Below, piece by piece: positions 1-9,261 of a stretch of 33,907 nt of DNA (the stretch's first letter is position 1; each line of letters starts with the position of its first letter). The translations under genes and the position numbers were made by a program. Source of the stretch: Giesbergeria sp. (GTDB lineage Bacteria > Pseudomonadota > Gammaproteobacteria > Burkholderiales > Burkholderiaceae_C); NCBI GenBank assembly GCA_017985015.1, contig JAGNYI010000032.1, positions 1 through 33,907 of the forward strand, read 5' to 3'. Below the pieces are notes generated by a model that was not told where the DNA came from, ran no database searches, and worked only from the letters and a program-made list of their open reading frames with translations.

Positions 1-363
1 GCCGACGAACCCGAGGTGGCGGAACTCGCCCGCCTGTGCGACGGCGCGGTGGTCTTGACCTCCACCGACCCGGCCAATGCCTTGCTGGCGGCGCACCGTG
101 CCAACGAACAGGGCCGCGCCGTGCTGCTGCAGGGCGGCCAGGTGCTGCTGGTGCAGGGCCATAGCGAGAAGTCGCTGGGCGCGCTCGACCGCCTGACGCA
201 GGGCCACGGCGACGCGCCCGTGCCCGTACCGGCGTTGCTGGCCGCCATTGGTGCGGCCTGGGCGCTCGACATTGCTCCCGACCTGATTGCCGCTGGCGTC
301 AAGACCTTCGAACCCGCTGCGGCAGGCGCAGGCGCGCTGCGCGTTCCGGTTCTTCCGCTCTGA
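1..363 (+). CDS. cphA: Cyanophycin synthetase, 3' end only (first of two tandem copies)
   Basis: The open frame runs in from the left edge and stops at TGA 361-363, so only the last 120 codons are visible. They align by eye with the end of the Mur-ligase-like central domain of the complete cyanophycin synthetase just downstream: the stretch AAIGAAWALDIAPDLIAAG here matches SVAAAWGAGLSWETVRRGL there. After that helix this protein continues only about 20 more residues, whereas the downstream paralogue has a further ~150-residue C-terminal lobe. This copy therefore appears to lack the C-terminal Mur-ligase lobe. Cyanophycin synthetases polymerise aspartate and arginine into storage granules. Whether this shorter paralogue elongates from free amino acids, from dipeptides, or acts as a partner subunit cannot be told from the fragment. 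It is 24 bp upstream of the next gene and probably in the same operon. Confidence 0.8.
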   Translation, partial: ADEPEVAELARLCDGAVVLTSTDPANALLAAHRANEQGRAVLLQGGQVLLVQGHSEKSLGALDRLTQGHGDAPVPVPALLAAIGAAWALDIAPDLIAAGVKTFEPAAAGAGALRVPVLPL

Positions 364-387
364 AACCCACTTCGTCCGAAAGATTCC

Positions 388-2955
388 ATGGAAGTTTCCC
401 GTACCCGGGCCTTGCGCGGCCCCAACCTCTGGAGCCGCAATACCGCCATCGAAGCCATCGTGCGGTGCACGGCGGACGAATGCGCGGTGTCGCAAATGGC
501 CGGCTTTGAAGCCCGGCTGCGCGCCCTGTTCCCTGCGATTGGCGCGCTGTTGCCCGAAGGCAGCGAAAGCGACATCACGCTGGCCCACGTGCTGCAATCG
601 GCCGCGCTCGCATTGCAGGCACAGGCGGGCTGCCCGGTGACTTTCAGCCGCACCGCGCACACGCCAGAGACTGGCGTTTTCCAGGTCATCGTCGAATACA
701 CCGAGGAGGCCGTGGGCCGCAAGGCTTTTGAGGATGCACAGGCACTGATTGCAGCCGCGCAGGGCGGCGGCACGTTTGACTGCGACGCCGTAGTGGCGGC
801 GCTGCGCGAGCTCGACGAGGACGAGCGCCTGGGCCCCAGCACCGGCGCCATCGTTGAGGCGGCGGCCGCGCGCGGCATTCCGTGGCGCAGGCTCACGCAG
901 GGCAGTTTGGTGCAGTTTGGATGGGGTTCACGCCAACGCCGCATCCAGGCCGCCGAAATCGATGCGACCAGCGCCGTGGCCGAATCCATCGCGCAGGACA
1001 AAGATCTGACCAAGCGCCTGCTGCACGCCGCCGGCGTCCCCGTGCCCATGGGGCGGCCCACCGCCACCGTGGACGAAGCCTGGGCCGTGGCGCTCGATGT
1101 CGGCCTGCCCGTGGTAGTCAAGCCCCAGGATGGCAACCAGGGCAAGGGCGTCACGGTCAATATCACCGAGCGCGCGCAACTCGATGAAGCCTTTCGCGTG
1201 GCCGCCGAATACGGCGAGGTCATGGTCGAGCGCTTTCTGCCCGGGCACGACTTCCGCCTGCTGGTGGTGGGCAATCAACTCGTGGCCGCCGCGCGGCGTG
1301 AGCCGCCGCAGGTGCTGGGCGACGACATCCACACCGTGCGCGAACTGGTGGACCTGGTCAACCTCGACCCGCGCCGGGGCGAGGGCCATGCCACACCGCT
1401 CACCAAGATCCGCCTTGACGACATTGCCGTAGCGCGTCTCACCACACAAGGGTTGACGCCCGACTCGGTCCCGCCCAAGGGCCAGCGCATCATCCTGCGC
1501 AACAACGCCAACCTCTCCACTGGCGGCTCGGCCACCGACGTCACCGATGATGTGCACCCCGACGTGGCGGCGCGCGCCGTGGCGGCCGCGCAAATGGTGG
1601 GTCTGCACATCTGCGGCGTCGACCTGGTCTGCGAGAGCGTGCTGCACCCCATCGAAGAGCAAGCCGGTGGCATTGTCGAAGTCAACGCCGCGCCCGGCCT
1701 GCGCATGCACCTGGCGCCCTCGTACGGCAAGCCGCGCGCGATTGGCCAGGCCATGGTGGATCTGGTGTTCCCGCCGGGCAGCGACGGACGCATTCCGGTG
1801 GTGGCTGTGACCGGCACCAATGGCAAGACCACGACGGCACGCCTGATTGCCCACCTCTTTTCCGCCCAGGGCCTGCGGGTAGGCATGACCAATACCGATG
1901 GCGTGTACGTCAACGGCCGCCAGATCGACAGCGGCGACTGCAGTGGCCCCAAAAGCGCGCGCAATGTGCTGTTGCACCCCGAGGTGGATGCAGCAGTATT
2001 CGAAACCGCGCGTGGCGGCATCCTGCGCGAAGGCCTGGGGTTTGACCGCTGCACCGTGGCGGTGGTCACCAACATTGGCGAAGGCGACCACCTGGGGCTG
2101 AACTTCATCACCACGGTGGAAGACCTGGCGGTGCTCAAGCGCGTCATCGTGCAGAACGTGGCGCCCGATGGCTATGCGGTGCTGAATGCAGCCGACCCCA
2201 TCGTCGCTGCCATGGCGCCGGCCTGCCCCGGCAAGATCATCTTCTTCGGCGCCGACCGCCACCACCCGGTGATGGCCACGCACCGCGCCCAGGGCAACCG
2301 CTCGGTCTATGTCGATGGCGATTCGGTGGTTGCCGCCGAGGGCTCGTGGCGTGAGTCCATTCATCTGCGCGACGTCCCCATCACGCGCAGCGGCAAGATC
2401 GCTTTCCAGGTGGAAAACGTCATGGCCTCGGTGGCCGCCGCCTGGGGCGCGGGCCTGTCGTGGGAGACGGTCCGCCGCGGCCTCTCGGGTTTCGTCAACG
2501 ACAGCGACAACGCGCCCGGGCGCTTCAACCTGATGGATTTCAAAGGCGCCACGGTCATTGCCGACTACGGGCACAACCCCGACGCCATGCGCGCCCTGGT
2601 GGGCGCCGTCAATGCACTGCCGGCCAAGCGCCGCAGCGTTGTCATCAGCGGCGCGGGCGACCGGCGCGACGAGGACATCCGCGCGCAGACCGTCATTCTC
2701 GGCGCCGCCTTTGACGACGTGCTGCTGTACCAGGACGCCGCCCAGCGCGGCCGCGCCGACGGCGAGGTAATGCGCCTGCTGCGCGAAGGCCTGGCCGGCG
2801 CCGGGCGGACCCAGCATGTCGAGGAGATTCGCGGCGAATTCATCGCCATCGACACCGCGTTGGCGCGCCTGGCGCCCGGCGACCTGTGCCTGGTGCTGGT
2901 GGACCAGGTCGAAGAAGCATTGGCGCATCTGGCGCGCCGCTGCGCAGAAACCTAA
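388..2955 (+). CDS. cphA: Cyanophycin synthetase CphA, full length
   Basis: This 855-residue protein has the usual length and order of CphA: an N-terminal domain (about 1-160), an ATP-grasp domain (about 220-470) with the glycine-rich VVKPQDGNQGKGV at 243-255, and a Mur-ligase-like domain with P-loop GTNGKTTT at 476-483. A C-terminal Mur lobe follows, carrying DYGHNPDAM from 726. The family makes multi-L-arginyl-poly-L-aspartate in the cytoplasm. The ATP-grasp site adds aspartate to the backbone and the Mur-like site attaches arginine to the side chain, each using ATP. The ATG at 388 is the first plausible start after the preceding stop, with only a weak purine stretch (gaaaga) in front. Nothing is missing from the motifs. 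It lies directly behind a shorter paralogue and 7 bp before creA, so the three are probably cotranscribed. Confidence 0.95.
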   Translation: MEVSRTRALRGPNLWSRNTAIEAIVRCTADECAVSQMAGFEARLRALFPAIGALLPEGSESDITLAHVLQSAALALQAQAGCPVTFSRTAHTPETGVFQVIVEYTEEAVGRKAFEDAQALIAAAQGGGTFDCDAVVAALRELDEDERLGPSTGAIVEAAAARGIPWRRLTQGSLVQFGWGSRQRRIQAAEIDATSAVAESIAQDKDLTKRLLHAAGVPVPMGRPTATVDEAWAVALDVGLPVVVKPQDGNQGKGVTVNITERAQLDEAFRVAAEYGEVMVERFLPGHDFRLLVVGNQLVAAARREPPQVLGDDIHTVRELVDLVNLDPRRGEGHATPLTKIRLDDIAVARLTTQGLTPDSVPPKGQRIILRNNANLSTGGSATDVTDDVHPDVAARAVAAAQMVGLHICGVDLVCESVLHPIEEQAGGIVEVNAAPGLRMHLAPSYGKPRAIGQAMVDLVFPPGSDGRIPVVAVTGTNGKTTTARLIAHLFSAQGLRVGMTNTDGVYVNGRQIDSGDCSGPKSARNVLLHPEVDAAVFETARGGILREGLGFDRCTVAVVTNIGEGDHLGLNFITTVEDLAVLKRVIVQNVAPDGYAVLNAADPIVAAMAPACPGKIIFFGADRHHPVMATHRAQGNRSVYVDGDSVVAAEGSWRESIHLRDVPITRSGKIAFQVENVMASVAAAWGAGLSWETVRRGLSGFVNDSDNAPGRFNLMDFKGATVIADYGHNPDAMRALVGAVNALPAKRRSVVISGAGDRRDEDIRAQTVILGAAFDDVLLYQDAAQRGRADGEVMRLLREGLAGAGRTQHVEEIRGEFIAIDTALARLAPGDLCLVLVDQVEEALAHLARRCAET

Positions 2956-2962
2956 GGGCAGC

Positions 2963-3469
2963 ATGAACCGCAACCGCTCTACCGCATTCACCCACCTGCT
3001 GCGCGCAGCCATCGCGGCGCTGTCGCTGACCAGCGCCATGGCCGGCCACGCGGCCGAAAAAATCGGTTCTGTGGACACCGCCTTCCAGTGGCTGGGCCGC
3101 GACCACGACATCCTTGTCGAGGCCTATGACGACCCAGGGGTTGCGGGCGTGACCTGCTACGTCTCACGCGCCCGCATCGGCGGCATCAAGGGCACGCTCG
3201 GCCTCGCCGAAGACCGGGCCGAGGCGTCCATCGCCTGCCGCCAGACCGGGCCACTCTCGTTTGCCAAACCGCTGCGCCAGCAGCAAGAGATCTTTTCCGA
3301 GCGCATGTCGCTGCTCTTCAAGCGCCTGCGCGTGGTGCGCATGGTGGACGCGCCGCGCAACACCCTGGTCTACCTGAGCTACTCGGACAAGCTGATTGAC
3401 GGCTCACCGCAGAACAGCATCACCGCCGTCCCGGTAGACCGCGCCACGCCGATTCCGCTCGACAAGTGA
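2963..3469 (+). CDS. creA: CreA family periplasmic protein
   Basis: This is a 168-residue protein starting at ATG 2963, chosen because AAGGG at 2954-2958 sits just ahead and because a signal peptide begins there (basic start, hydrophobic stretch, cleavage likely after AMAGHA near residue 30). The mature part shows the CreA hallmarks: GSVDTAFQWLGRDHDI, a VEAYDDPGVAGVTCYVS segment, GGIKG and ASIACRQTGP. CreA is a small conserved proteobacterial protein of unknown biochemical function; in E. coli it lies beside the creBCD genes, which are absent here. The two conserved cysteines (VTCYVS and IACRQ) could form a disulfide in the periplasm. The gap to cphA is only 7 bp, so it is likely read from the cyanophycin operon, an unexpected partner for CreA. 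Confidence 0.85.
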   Translation: MNRNRSTAFTHLLRAAIAALSLTSAMAGHAAEKIGSVDTAFQWLGRDHDILVEAYDDPGVAGVTCYVSRARIGGIKGTLGLAEDRAEASIACRQTGPLSFAKPLRQQQEIFSERMSLLFKRLRVVRMVDAPRNTLVYLSYSDKLIDGSPQNSITAVPVDRATPIPLDK

Positions 3470-3489
3470 TTGGCCACGAAAACTTTAGG

Positions 3490-3545
3490 TAAAAATAGCC
3501 TCTAACGCTTATCCCATAAGGGATTGCAGCTATTAACTTGATAGT
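3490..3545 (-). repeat. Two-hairpin intergenic repeat, copy 1
   Basis: Read on the minus strand, the 42-bp core (3504-3545) is ACTATC / 5-nt loop / AATAGC, a 4-nt spacer, then ATCCCTT / 7-nt loop / AAGCGTT. It is followed by the flank agaggctatttttacc. The spacing matches the five other copies in this window exactly, though this copy has diverged and has mismatches in both stems. It fills the gap between the convergent creA and DsbA-family genes and reaches the stop codon of the latter. It could contribute to transcription termination, but the T-rich flank lies several bases beyond the stem. Confidence 0.75.
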
Positions 3546-3546
3546 T

Positions 3547-4194
3547 TCAAGCCTGTGCCGCAATCTGCCGCAGCGCCTGCTCAAACACCTCGACCGGCTG
3601 GCCACCCTGGATCAGGTGGCGGTCATTCACGATGACGGCCGGCACCGAGTGAATGCCTTGTTGCAGGTAGAACTGCTCACGCTCACGCACCTCGGTCGCG
3701 TAGCGGTCCGACTGCAGCAGGGCGCGCGCCTCGGCCACATCCAGCCCCACCTCGCCCGCCAAGCGCACCAGCAGCTCGTGGTTGCTCGGGTCTTCTCCGT
3801 CGGTGAAGTAGGCCTTGAACAAGGCGTTCTTGAGCGCCGGCTGGCGCCCCTGCAGCTCGGCCCAGTGCAGCAGGCGGTGCGCGTCGAAGGTGTTGTAGAT
3901 GCGGCCGCGCGCACCGGGCGTGAAGGTGAAACCCAGCTCGGCACCGCGCGCAGCGATGGCGGCGCGCGTGGCTTCGCGCTGCTCGGCGGACGCGCCGTAT
4001 TTTTGCTGCAGGTGCTCGCCGATATCCTGGCCCTCAGGCGCCATCTGCGGATTGAGCTCAAACGGCTGGAAGTGCAGGTCCAACTGCACCTCACCGGCCA
4101 GGCGCTCGGCGGCCTGCTCGAGCGCGCGCAGGCCGATGACGCACCAGGGGCAGGACACATCGGAAACGAAATCAATTTTGAGGGGGGTGGCCAT
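3547..4194 (-). CDS. DsbA family oxidoreductase, FrnE-like
   Basis: This is a 215-residue protein starting at ATG 4194, with GGAG about 6 nt upstream on the minus strand. The longer frame adds 38 non-conserved residues and is not preferred. The sequence opens with MATPLKIDFVSDVSCPWC, giving a thioredoxin-fold active site C15-P-W-C18. The cis-proline segment SVPAVIVN near residue 182 and the helical insertion in between fit the FrnE/2-hydroxychromene-2-carboxylate isomerase-like DsbA family. No signal peptide is present, so it is probably cytoplasmic, unlike classical DsbA. FrnE relatives act as thiol-disulfide oxidoreductases or isomerases, sometimes under oxidative stress; the substrate here is unknown. 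It converges on creA and diverges from the SPOR-domain gene. Confidence 0.88.
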   Translation of the reverse strand: MATPLKIDFVSDVSCPWCVIGLRALEQAAERLAGEVQLDLHFQPFELNPQMAPEGQDIGEHLQQKYGASAEQREATRAAIAARGAELGFTFTPGARGRIYNTFDAHRLLHWAELQGRQPALKNALFKAYFTDGEDPSNHELLVRLAGEVGLDVAEARALLQSDRYATEVREREQFYLQQGIHSVPAVIVNDRHLIQGGQPVEVFEQALRQIAAQA

Positions 4195-4388
4195 CACAAT
4201 CTCCGGCAATCGGGTAAGCCTGCATTCTGAAGCGAAGCCGCCAGCGGCGCAGGCGGCAGCGCGGAACCTGCATGGGAAACCGGGGCGGAACGCGCCAAGC
4301 TCCCGCATTCATAGCGCACAGCACATATCCACCAAGCGCTGGAGGCCGATTGGGCTTGGGATTTCCCCGTTCACAACAGGGCTTTGCC

Positions 4389-5753
4389 ATGCCAGAATGC
4401 CGCATGCCCACGCACAGCCCCTTTGCCGACGCATACGCGCCATCGCAGGCCGCCAGCGGCAACACCGTGGATGCGCTCTACCGCGCCGCGCTCGGCCCAG
4501 TGCAGCAGCCGCGCTATCTGGCACTGTTTGAACGCTTTGACCAGGCGGGGCGGGCGCCCGTGGGCTGGAACCTTTCGGCCAGCCTGGCCACGCTCAACTG
4601 GATGCTGCTGCACCACCTGTGGACGGCGGCCTTGGTTTATGTGGCCTTGGTGGAAGGCCTGGCCCTGCTGATCTTTGGCGTGGGCCGCCCGCTGCTGCAC
4701 TGGCCCGAACAGGTGGAATGGGGGCTGATCGCGGCCTTCGCCCTGTTTGCCATCGTCCTGCCCGGCCTGTTTGGCGACGCGCTGCTGTACAGCGAAATCC
4801 GCAAGCGCATGGCACGCGCCCTGGTGGCAGCGCACAGCATTCCCGAAGCCTGCAACTTGCTCGCCCGCCAGGCCAGCAGCTGGCGGCGCCTGGTCTGGAT
4901 TGCCGTGGCCAATGGGGTGCTGTTTGCGGCCATCGCCGCCGCCTGGCTCTGGGTGCCCGAGGACGACTGGCGTGCGGGCCGCCCGACCGACGCGCAGGTA
5001 GCATCCGGTCCGGTGCAGAGTGCGAGCAAGGCGGTTTTGCCGGCCAGCGCTCCTGCTTCGGCTCCCGCGTCTGCTTCGGCTCCGACGCTCGCCACCGAGC
5101 CACGCACGGCCCCCGCCAGCGCCCCGAAGGCAGTGGCGTCAGGGCCTCAGACCATCGCGGTTTCGGCCACCGCCGCCGACGACGCCTCTTCTGTGCACCC
5201 CAGGGCGCGCGATGGCGGCGCGGGAGACACGCGCGTGCCGGATGCGGCGACGCCTGCCCCGACACAAACCGAGTACAGCGCAGCAAAGACTCCTTCTCCA
5301 CCCAACGCCACAGCGCCAACCCAAGACGCAGCGGCCCAAGTGGGGAAAGTGAGCCCACCGCCGGGCAAGCGGCGCGTCCCAGGGGCAGCCTCCCCTGCAA
5401 CGTCAAAATCGCTGGCCTCGTCTTCGCCTCTGGCCGCTGCGCCCTCCACCCCAGCCAGCGCTGCCACGCCCCCCCGCGAAGCTGCCAGCACACCCGCGCC
5501 CACGGCGCTGGGCAGTGCGCCCGGCTACTACCTCAACGTCGGTCTGTTTTCCGAAGAGGCCAACGCGCGCCGAGCGCAGGCCAAGCTGCTCAACGTCGGG
5601 CTGCCTGCGTTCCGCCAGACCTTCAATACCAAAAACGGCGAGCGCACCCGCGTGCGCGTGGGCCCGTTTGCCAGCGAGGCCGACGCGCAAAAAGCAGCCA
5701 CGCAGATTCGCAGTCTGCAGCTCGATGCGCTGATGTACCGCCAGCGCGGCTGA
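4389..5753 (+). CDS. Membrane protein with C-terminal SPOR domain
   Basis: This 454-residue protein begins at ATG 4389; ATG 4404 is equally possible, and neither has a clear ribosome binding site. The N-terminal half has three hydrophobic segments (about 77-98, 111-134, 168-190) in an arrangement that vaguely recalls DUF2628-type proteins. A long linker (about 195-375) rich in Ala, Pro, Ser and Thr follows, including an ASAP-like repeat. The last ~75 residues form a SPOR domain (YYLNVGLFSEEANARRAQAK, then RVRVGPFASEADAQKAA). SPOR domains bind glycan strands lacking stem peptides, usually at the division septum. The layout suggests an inner-membrane protein whose flexible linker reaches the peptidoglycan, possibly in cell division. 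The linker residue bias follows the high GC content and is probably unstructured. The exact family of the N-terminal half is uncertain. Confidence 0.8.
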   Translation: MPECRMPTHSPFADAYAPSQAASGNTVDALYRAALGPVQQPRYLALFERFDQAGRAPVGWNLSASLATLNWMLLHHLWTAALVYVALVEGLALLIFGVGRPLLHWPEQVEWGLIAAFALFAIVLPGLFGDALLYSEIRKRMARALVAAHSIPEACNLLARQASSWRRLVWIAVANGVLFAAIAAAWLWVPEDDWRAGRPTDAQVASGPVQSASKAVLPASAPASAPASASAPTLATEPRTAPASAPKAVASGPQTIAVSATAADDASSVHPRARDGGAGDTRVPDAATPAPTQTEYSAAKTPSPPNATAPTQDAAAQVGKVSPPPGKRRVPGAASPATSKSLASSSPLAAAPSTPASAATPPREAASTPAPTALGSAPGYYLNVGLFSEEANARRAQAKLLNVGLPAFRQTFNTKNGERTRVRVGPFASEADAQKAATQIRSLQLDALMYRQRG

Positions 5754-5891
5754 CGGCCCAGCGCCATGGCCCGGCCGCCGCAGCCTCCTGCAGGAGTCGA
5801 TCCGCGCGCCTACTGCTGCCGAGAGCGGCCCGGAGGATGCTGGCGGGGTGGGTCCATTGGCGGCAGCCACCGCCATCGCGCAGTGCCAGCC

Positions 5892-5920
5892 CTTGAAACT
5901 CGGGCAAATGCCCTTATCAT
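5892..5920 (+). promoter_or_regulatory. groES-groEL promoter, sigma-70 with sigma-32-like features
   Basis: TTGAAA (5893-5898) and TATCAT (5915-5920) are separated by 16 bp and each match the sigma-70 hexamers at 5 of 6 positions. The same DNA reads CTTGAAA (5892-5898), 12 bp, then CCCTTATC. The first part is an exact heat-shock sigma-32 -35 element and the second is a partial match to its -10 (CCCCATnT). The promoter runs straight into the CIRCE operator and lies about 110 bp ahead of groES. Confidence 0.7.
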
Positions 5921-5946
5921 TAGCACTCGTCCGATGCGAGTGCTAG
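5920..5946 (+). promoter_or_regulatory. CIRCE operator (HrcA binding site)
   Basis: The sequence TTAGCACTC (5920-5928), 9 bp, then GAGTGCTAG (5938-5946) matches the CIRCE consensus TTAGCACTC-N9-GAGTGCTAA at 17 of 18 arm positions. CIRCE binds the HrcA repressor, whose activity depends on GroE. Its position immediately downstream of the -10 fits repression of the groES-groEL transcript with feedback by chaperonin level. hrcA itself is not in the window. Confidence 0.95.
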
Positions 5947-6029
5947 CAACCTGCGCGGACTGAATACCGAGCGCCTGCCCTGCAGGCGCTTCGCCTTCCA
6001 GGCACATTTTTTGAACCAGGAGTACTGCA

Positions 6030-6320
6030 ATGAACCTTCGCCCCCTGAACGACCGCGTGATCGTCAAGCGCATCGAGTCTGAAACCAAGACCGCCTCGGG
6101 CATCTTCATTCCCGACAACGCCGCCGAAAAGCCCGACCAAGGCGAAGTGCTGGCCGTGGGCCCGGGCAAGCACGACGAAGACGGCGAGCGCATTGCGATG
6201 AGCGTCAAGGTCGGTGACCGCGTGCTGTTTGGCAAGTACAGCGGCCAGACCGTCAAGGTCGATGGCGACGAACTGCTTGTGATGAAAGAAGACGACCTTT
6301 TTGCCGTCGTCGAAAAATAA
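6030..6320 (+). CDS. groES: Co-chaperonin GroES
   Basis: This 96-residue protein has the typical GroES length and opening [16 protein letters not shown]. The mobile loop that contacts GroEL is seen at about residues 16-32 ([14 protein letters not shown]), followed by the [10 protein letters not shown] segment and the [11 protein letters not shown] core. Seven copies form the lid that closes the GroEL folding chamber in the cytoplasm. The start ATG 6030 is preceded by AGGAG at 6018-6022. It is the first gene of the CIRCE-controlled operon, with groEL following after an unusually structured 162-bp spacer. Confidence 0.98.
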   Translation: MNLRPLNDRVIVKRIESETKTASGIFIPDNAAEKPDQGEVLAVGPGKHDEDGERIAMSVKVGDRVLFGKYSGQTVKVDGDELLVMKEDDLFAVVEK

Positions 6321-6347
6321 ATCGCGATTTATTTTCAGCGCAGGCTC

Positions 6348-6380
6348 ACTTGGCGCAGCCAAGTTAAGGGGCAAAGCCCC
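6348..6380 (+). other. Two tandem perfect hairpins in the groES-groEL spacer
   Basis: ACTTGGC-gca-GCCAAGT (6348-6364) and GGGGC-aaa-GCCCC (6368-6380) are perfect stem-loops separated by three bases. Neither is followed by a T-run, so they do not look like complete terminators. They may be a processing or mRNA-stability structure between the two chaperonin cistrons. Confidence 0.6.
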
Positions 6381-6405
6381 GGCCGAAGCTAAAAGTAATT
6401 CAAAC

Positions 6406-8141
<1,736 letters not shown>

Positions 8142-8150
8142 TTGCCCCGG

Positions 8151-8168
8151 GGCGGAGTGTGCTCCGCC
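8151..8168 (+). other. Hairpin just after groEL
   Basis: GGCGGAG-tgtg-CTCCGCC forms a perfect 7-bp stem 10 bp after the groEL stop. There is no T-run. It lies just ahead of the real terminator and may protect the 3' end. Confidence 0.5.
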
Positions 8169-8180
8169 TCAGCGTTTCAC

Positions 8181-8215
8181 AAAACCCGCAGGTCTCAGGG
8201 CCTGCGGGTTTTTTC
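8181..8215 (+). terminator. groEL rho-independent terminator, probably bidirectional
   Basis: The stem AACCCGCAGG (8183-8192) pairs with CCTGCGGGTT (8201-8210) over an 8-nt loop, and TTTTTT runs through 8209-8214. On the other strand the stem is followed by TTTTG, and the stop codon of the opposing DUF805 gene is 3 bp away. The same hairpin could therefore end both transcripts. Confidence 0.9.
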
Positions 8216-8217
8216 GT

Positions 8218-8550
8218 TCAGGTGGCCGAAGACTCGCCGTAGCCGTTGGCCTCTGCTTGGCTGGGCTGGACGAACCAATACAGCAGCACCAGATAGCCAA
8301 TGCCTGTGATCGTGAGCAGCTGCCACCAGCCCGAACGCCCCACGTCGTGCAGACGGCGCGTGCCCACGGCCAGCGCGGGCAGCAGCAACAACAACGCAAG
8401 AATGCTGTAGGCCACGTCGCCCAGCATGCCCGAGACAATCAGTGCCAGTATCTGGAACAGGAAGAACCACCAGAACTCAGACCGCGATGCACGGCCAGAA
8501 AACGTCGCGTACTGGCTCAGGCAGCTTTGAATGGCCTGCATAAAATTCAT
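8218..8550 (-). CDS. DUF805 family membrane protein
   Basis: This 110-residue protein opens with MNFMQAIQSCLSQYATFSGR and contains the DUF805 pattern GRASRSEFWWFFLF followed by hydrophobic helices and GTRRLHDVGRSGWW. There are about four membrane segments. DUF805 proteins are small inner-membrane proteins of unknown function. The start at 8550 has GAGAGGAA about 8 nt upstream on the minus strand. It converges on groEL and shares its terminator; no functional link is implied. Confidence 0.9.
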   Translation of the reverse strand: MNFMQAIQSCLSQYATFSGRASRSEFWWFFLFQILALIVSGMLGDVAYSILALLLLLPALAVGTRRLHDVGRSGWWQLLTITGIGYLVLLYWFVQPSQAEANGYGESSAT

Positions 8551-8832
8551 GGTGCGGTTCCTCTCTTGACTGGTTTTGGCTGGATTTCTGGGCGATTGCC
8601 CCGCGCCATGATAGGGCCTTCCGCGCCCATATCGCCCCGCTTCTCATCGACTCCGCTTGCCGATCTCAGAGGCATCTCGCTTCTCTTTTTGCTTTTATTT
8701 TGATAGCTATAAGTGCTTTACAGATAAGCGCTACAGCCAATTTTCTCTCTAATTTTTTGTCTGCCATTCGCCACAACCCGGGGCGCATCCCGCGTTAAGC
8801 CAATCTTCATGCCCGCCCCGCACCATGGCGGC
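8551..8832. other. Intergenic region between the DUF805 and SHP genes
   Basis: This 282-bp spacer separates two divergent genes. It holds the DUF805 ribosome binding site at its left edge and one copy of the two-hairpin repeat at 8691-8745. I see no convincing promoter hexamers, operator or further gene in it. Confidence 0.6.
8691..8745 (+). repeat. Two-hairpin intergenic repeat, copy 3
   Basis: The core 8691-8732 reads GCTTTT / 5 nt / GATAGC, spacer tata, then AGTGCTT / 7 nt / AAGCGCT, followed by acagccaatttt. The first stem has one mismatch and a wobble pair; the second has one G-T wobble. Unlike most copies it lies between two divergent genes, upstream of the cytochrome cluster. Confidence 0.8.
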
Positions 8833-9261
8833 ATGCATTTCTCACACCGCTTTCTCCCGACCGCCCGGGCCGCGCTGCTGGCGCTGGCCTGCACCCTGTC
8901 TCTGGCGCACGCCGCCGACACCACCGCCGCCCTGCAGATGCAGCGCTGGAGCGATGCCGCAGGCGCGCCTGCCAGCGCCGAGCGCGGGCGTGCGTTCTTC
9001 ACCAGCCGCCACGGCGGCGAATGGTCGTGTGCGTCGTGCCACGGCAACCCACCGACCACGGCCATGCGCCACGCTTCCACCGGCAAGACGATTGCCCCAT
9101 TCGCGCCCATGTTCAATCCCGAGCGCTTCACCGACACCGCCAAAGTGGACAAATGGTTCCGCCGCAACTGCAAGGACGTAGCAAGCCGCGAGTGCACGGC
9201 TGCCGAAAAGGCCGACATGCTGGCCTGGCTGCTTCAGTTCCACCCCAAGGACAAGCCATGA
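8833..9261 (+). CDS. SHP-type monoheme cytochrome c (DUF1924)
   Basis: This is a 142-residue exported protein. Starting at ATG 8833 gives a clean signal peptide with cleavage near residue 28 (LSLAHA|AD). One heme site, CASCH, is at 66-70. Further on, WFRRNCKD places Asn112 next to Cys113, with another Cys at 121. In sphaeroides heme protein (SHP) an Asn is the displaceable distal heme ligand, next to a disulfide cysteine, so this arrangement supports an SHP assignment. SHP binds small ligands such as oxygen or NO at the heme and takes electrons from a diheme cytochrome c. The following gene starts within this stop codon (ATGA), and its product is that predicted electron donor. The upstream ribosome binding site is weak. 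Confidence 0.85.
   Translation: MHFSHRFLPTARAALLALACTLSLAHAADTTAALQMQRWSDAAGAPASAERGRAFFTSRHGGEWSCASCHGNPPTTAMRHASTGKTIAPFAPMFNPERFTDTAKVDKWFRRNCKDVASRECTAAEKADMLAWLLQFHPKDKP

Noticed and set aside
928-3111. 727-codon open frame on the minus strand across cphA
   Set aside because: It mirrors the cphA codons in a GC-rich genome, has no recognisable domain, and cphA on the plus strand has full family motifs.
5785-5796. Perfect palindrome CTCCTGCAGGAG after the SPOR gene
   Set aside because: It is short, has no loop suited to a terminator and no known operator match.
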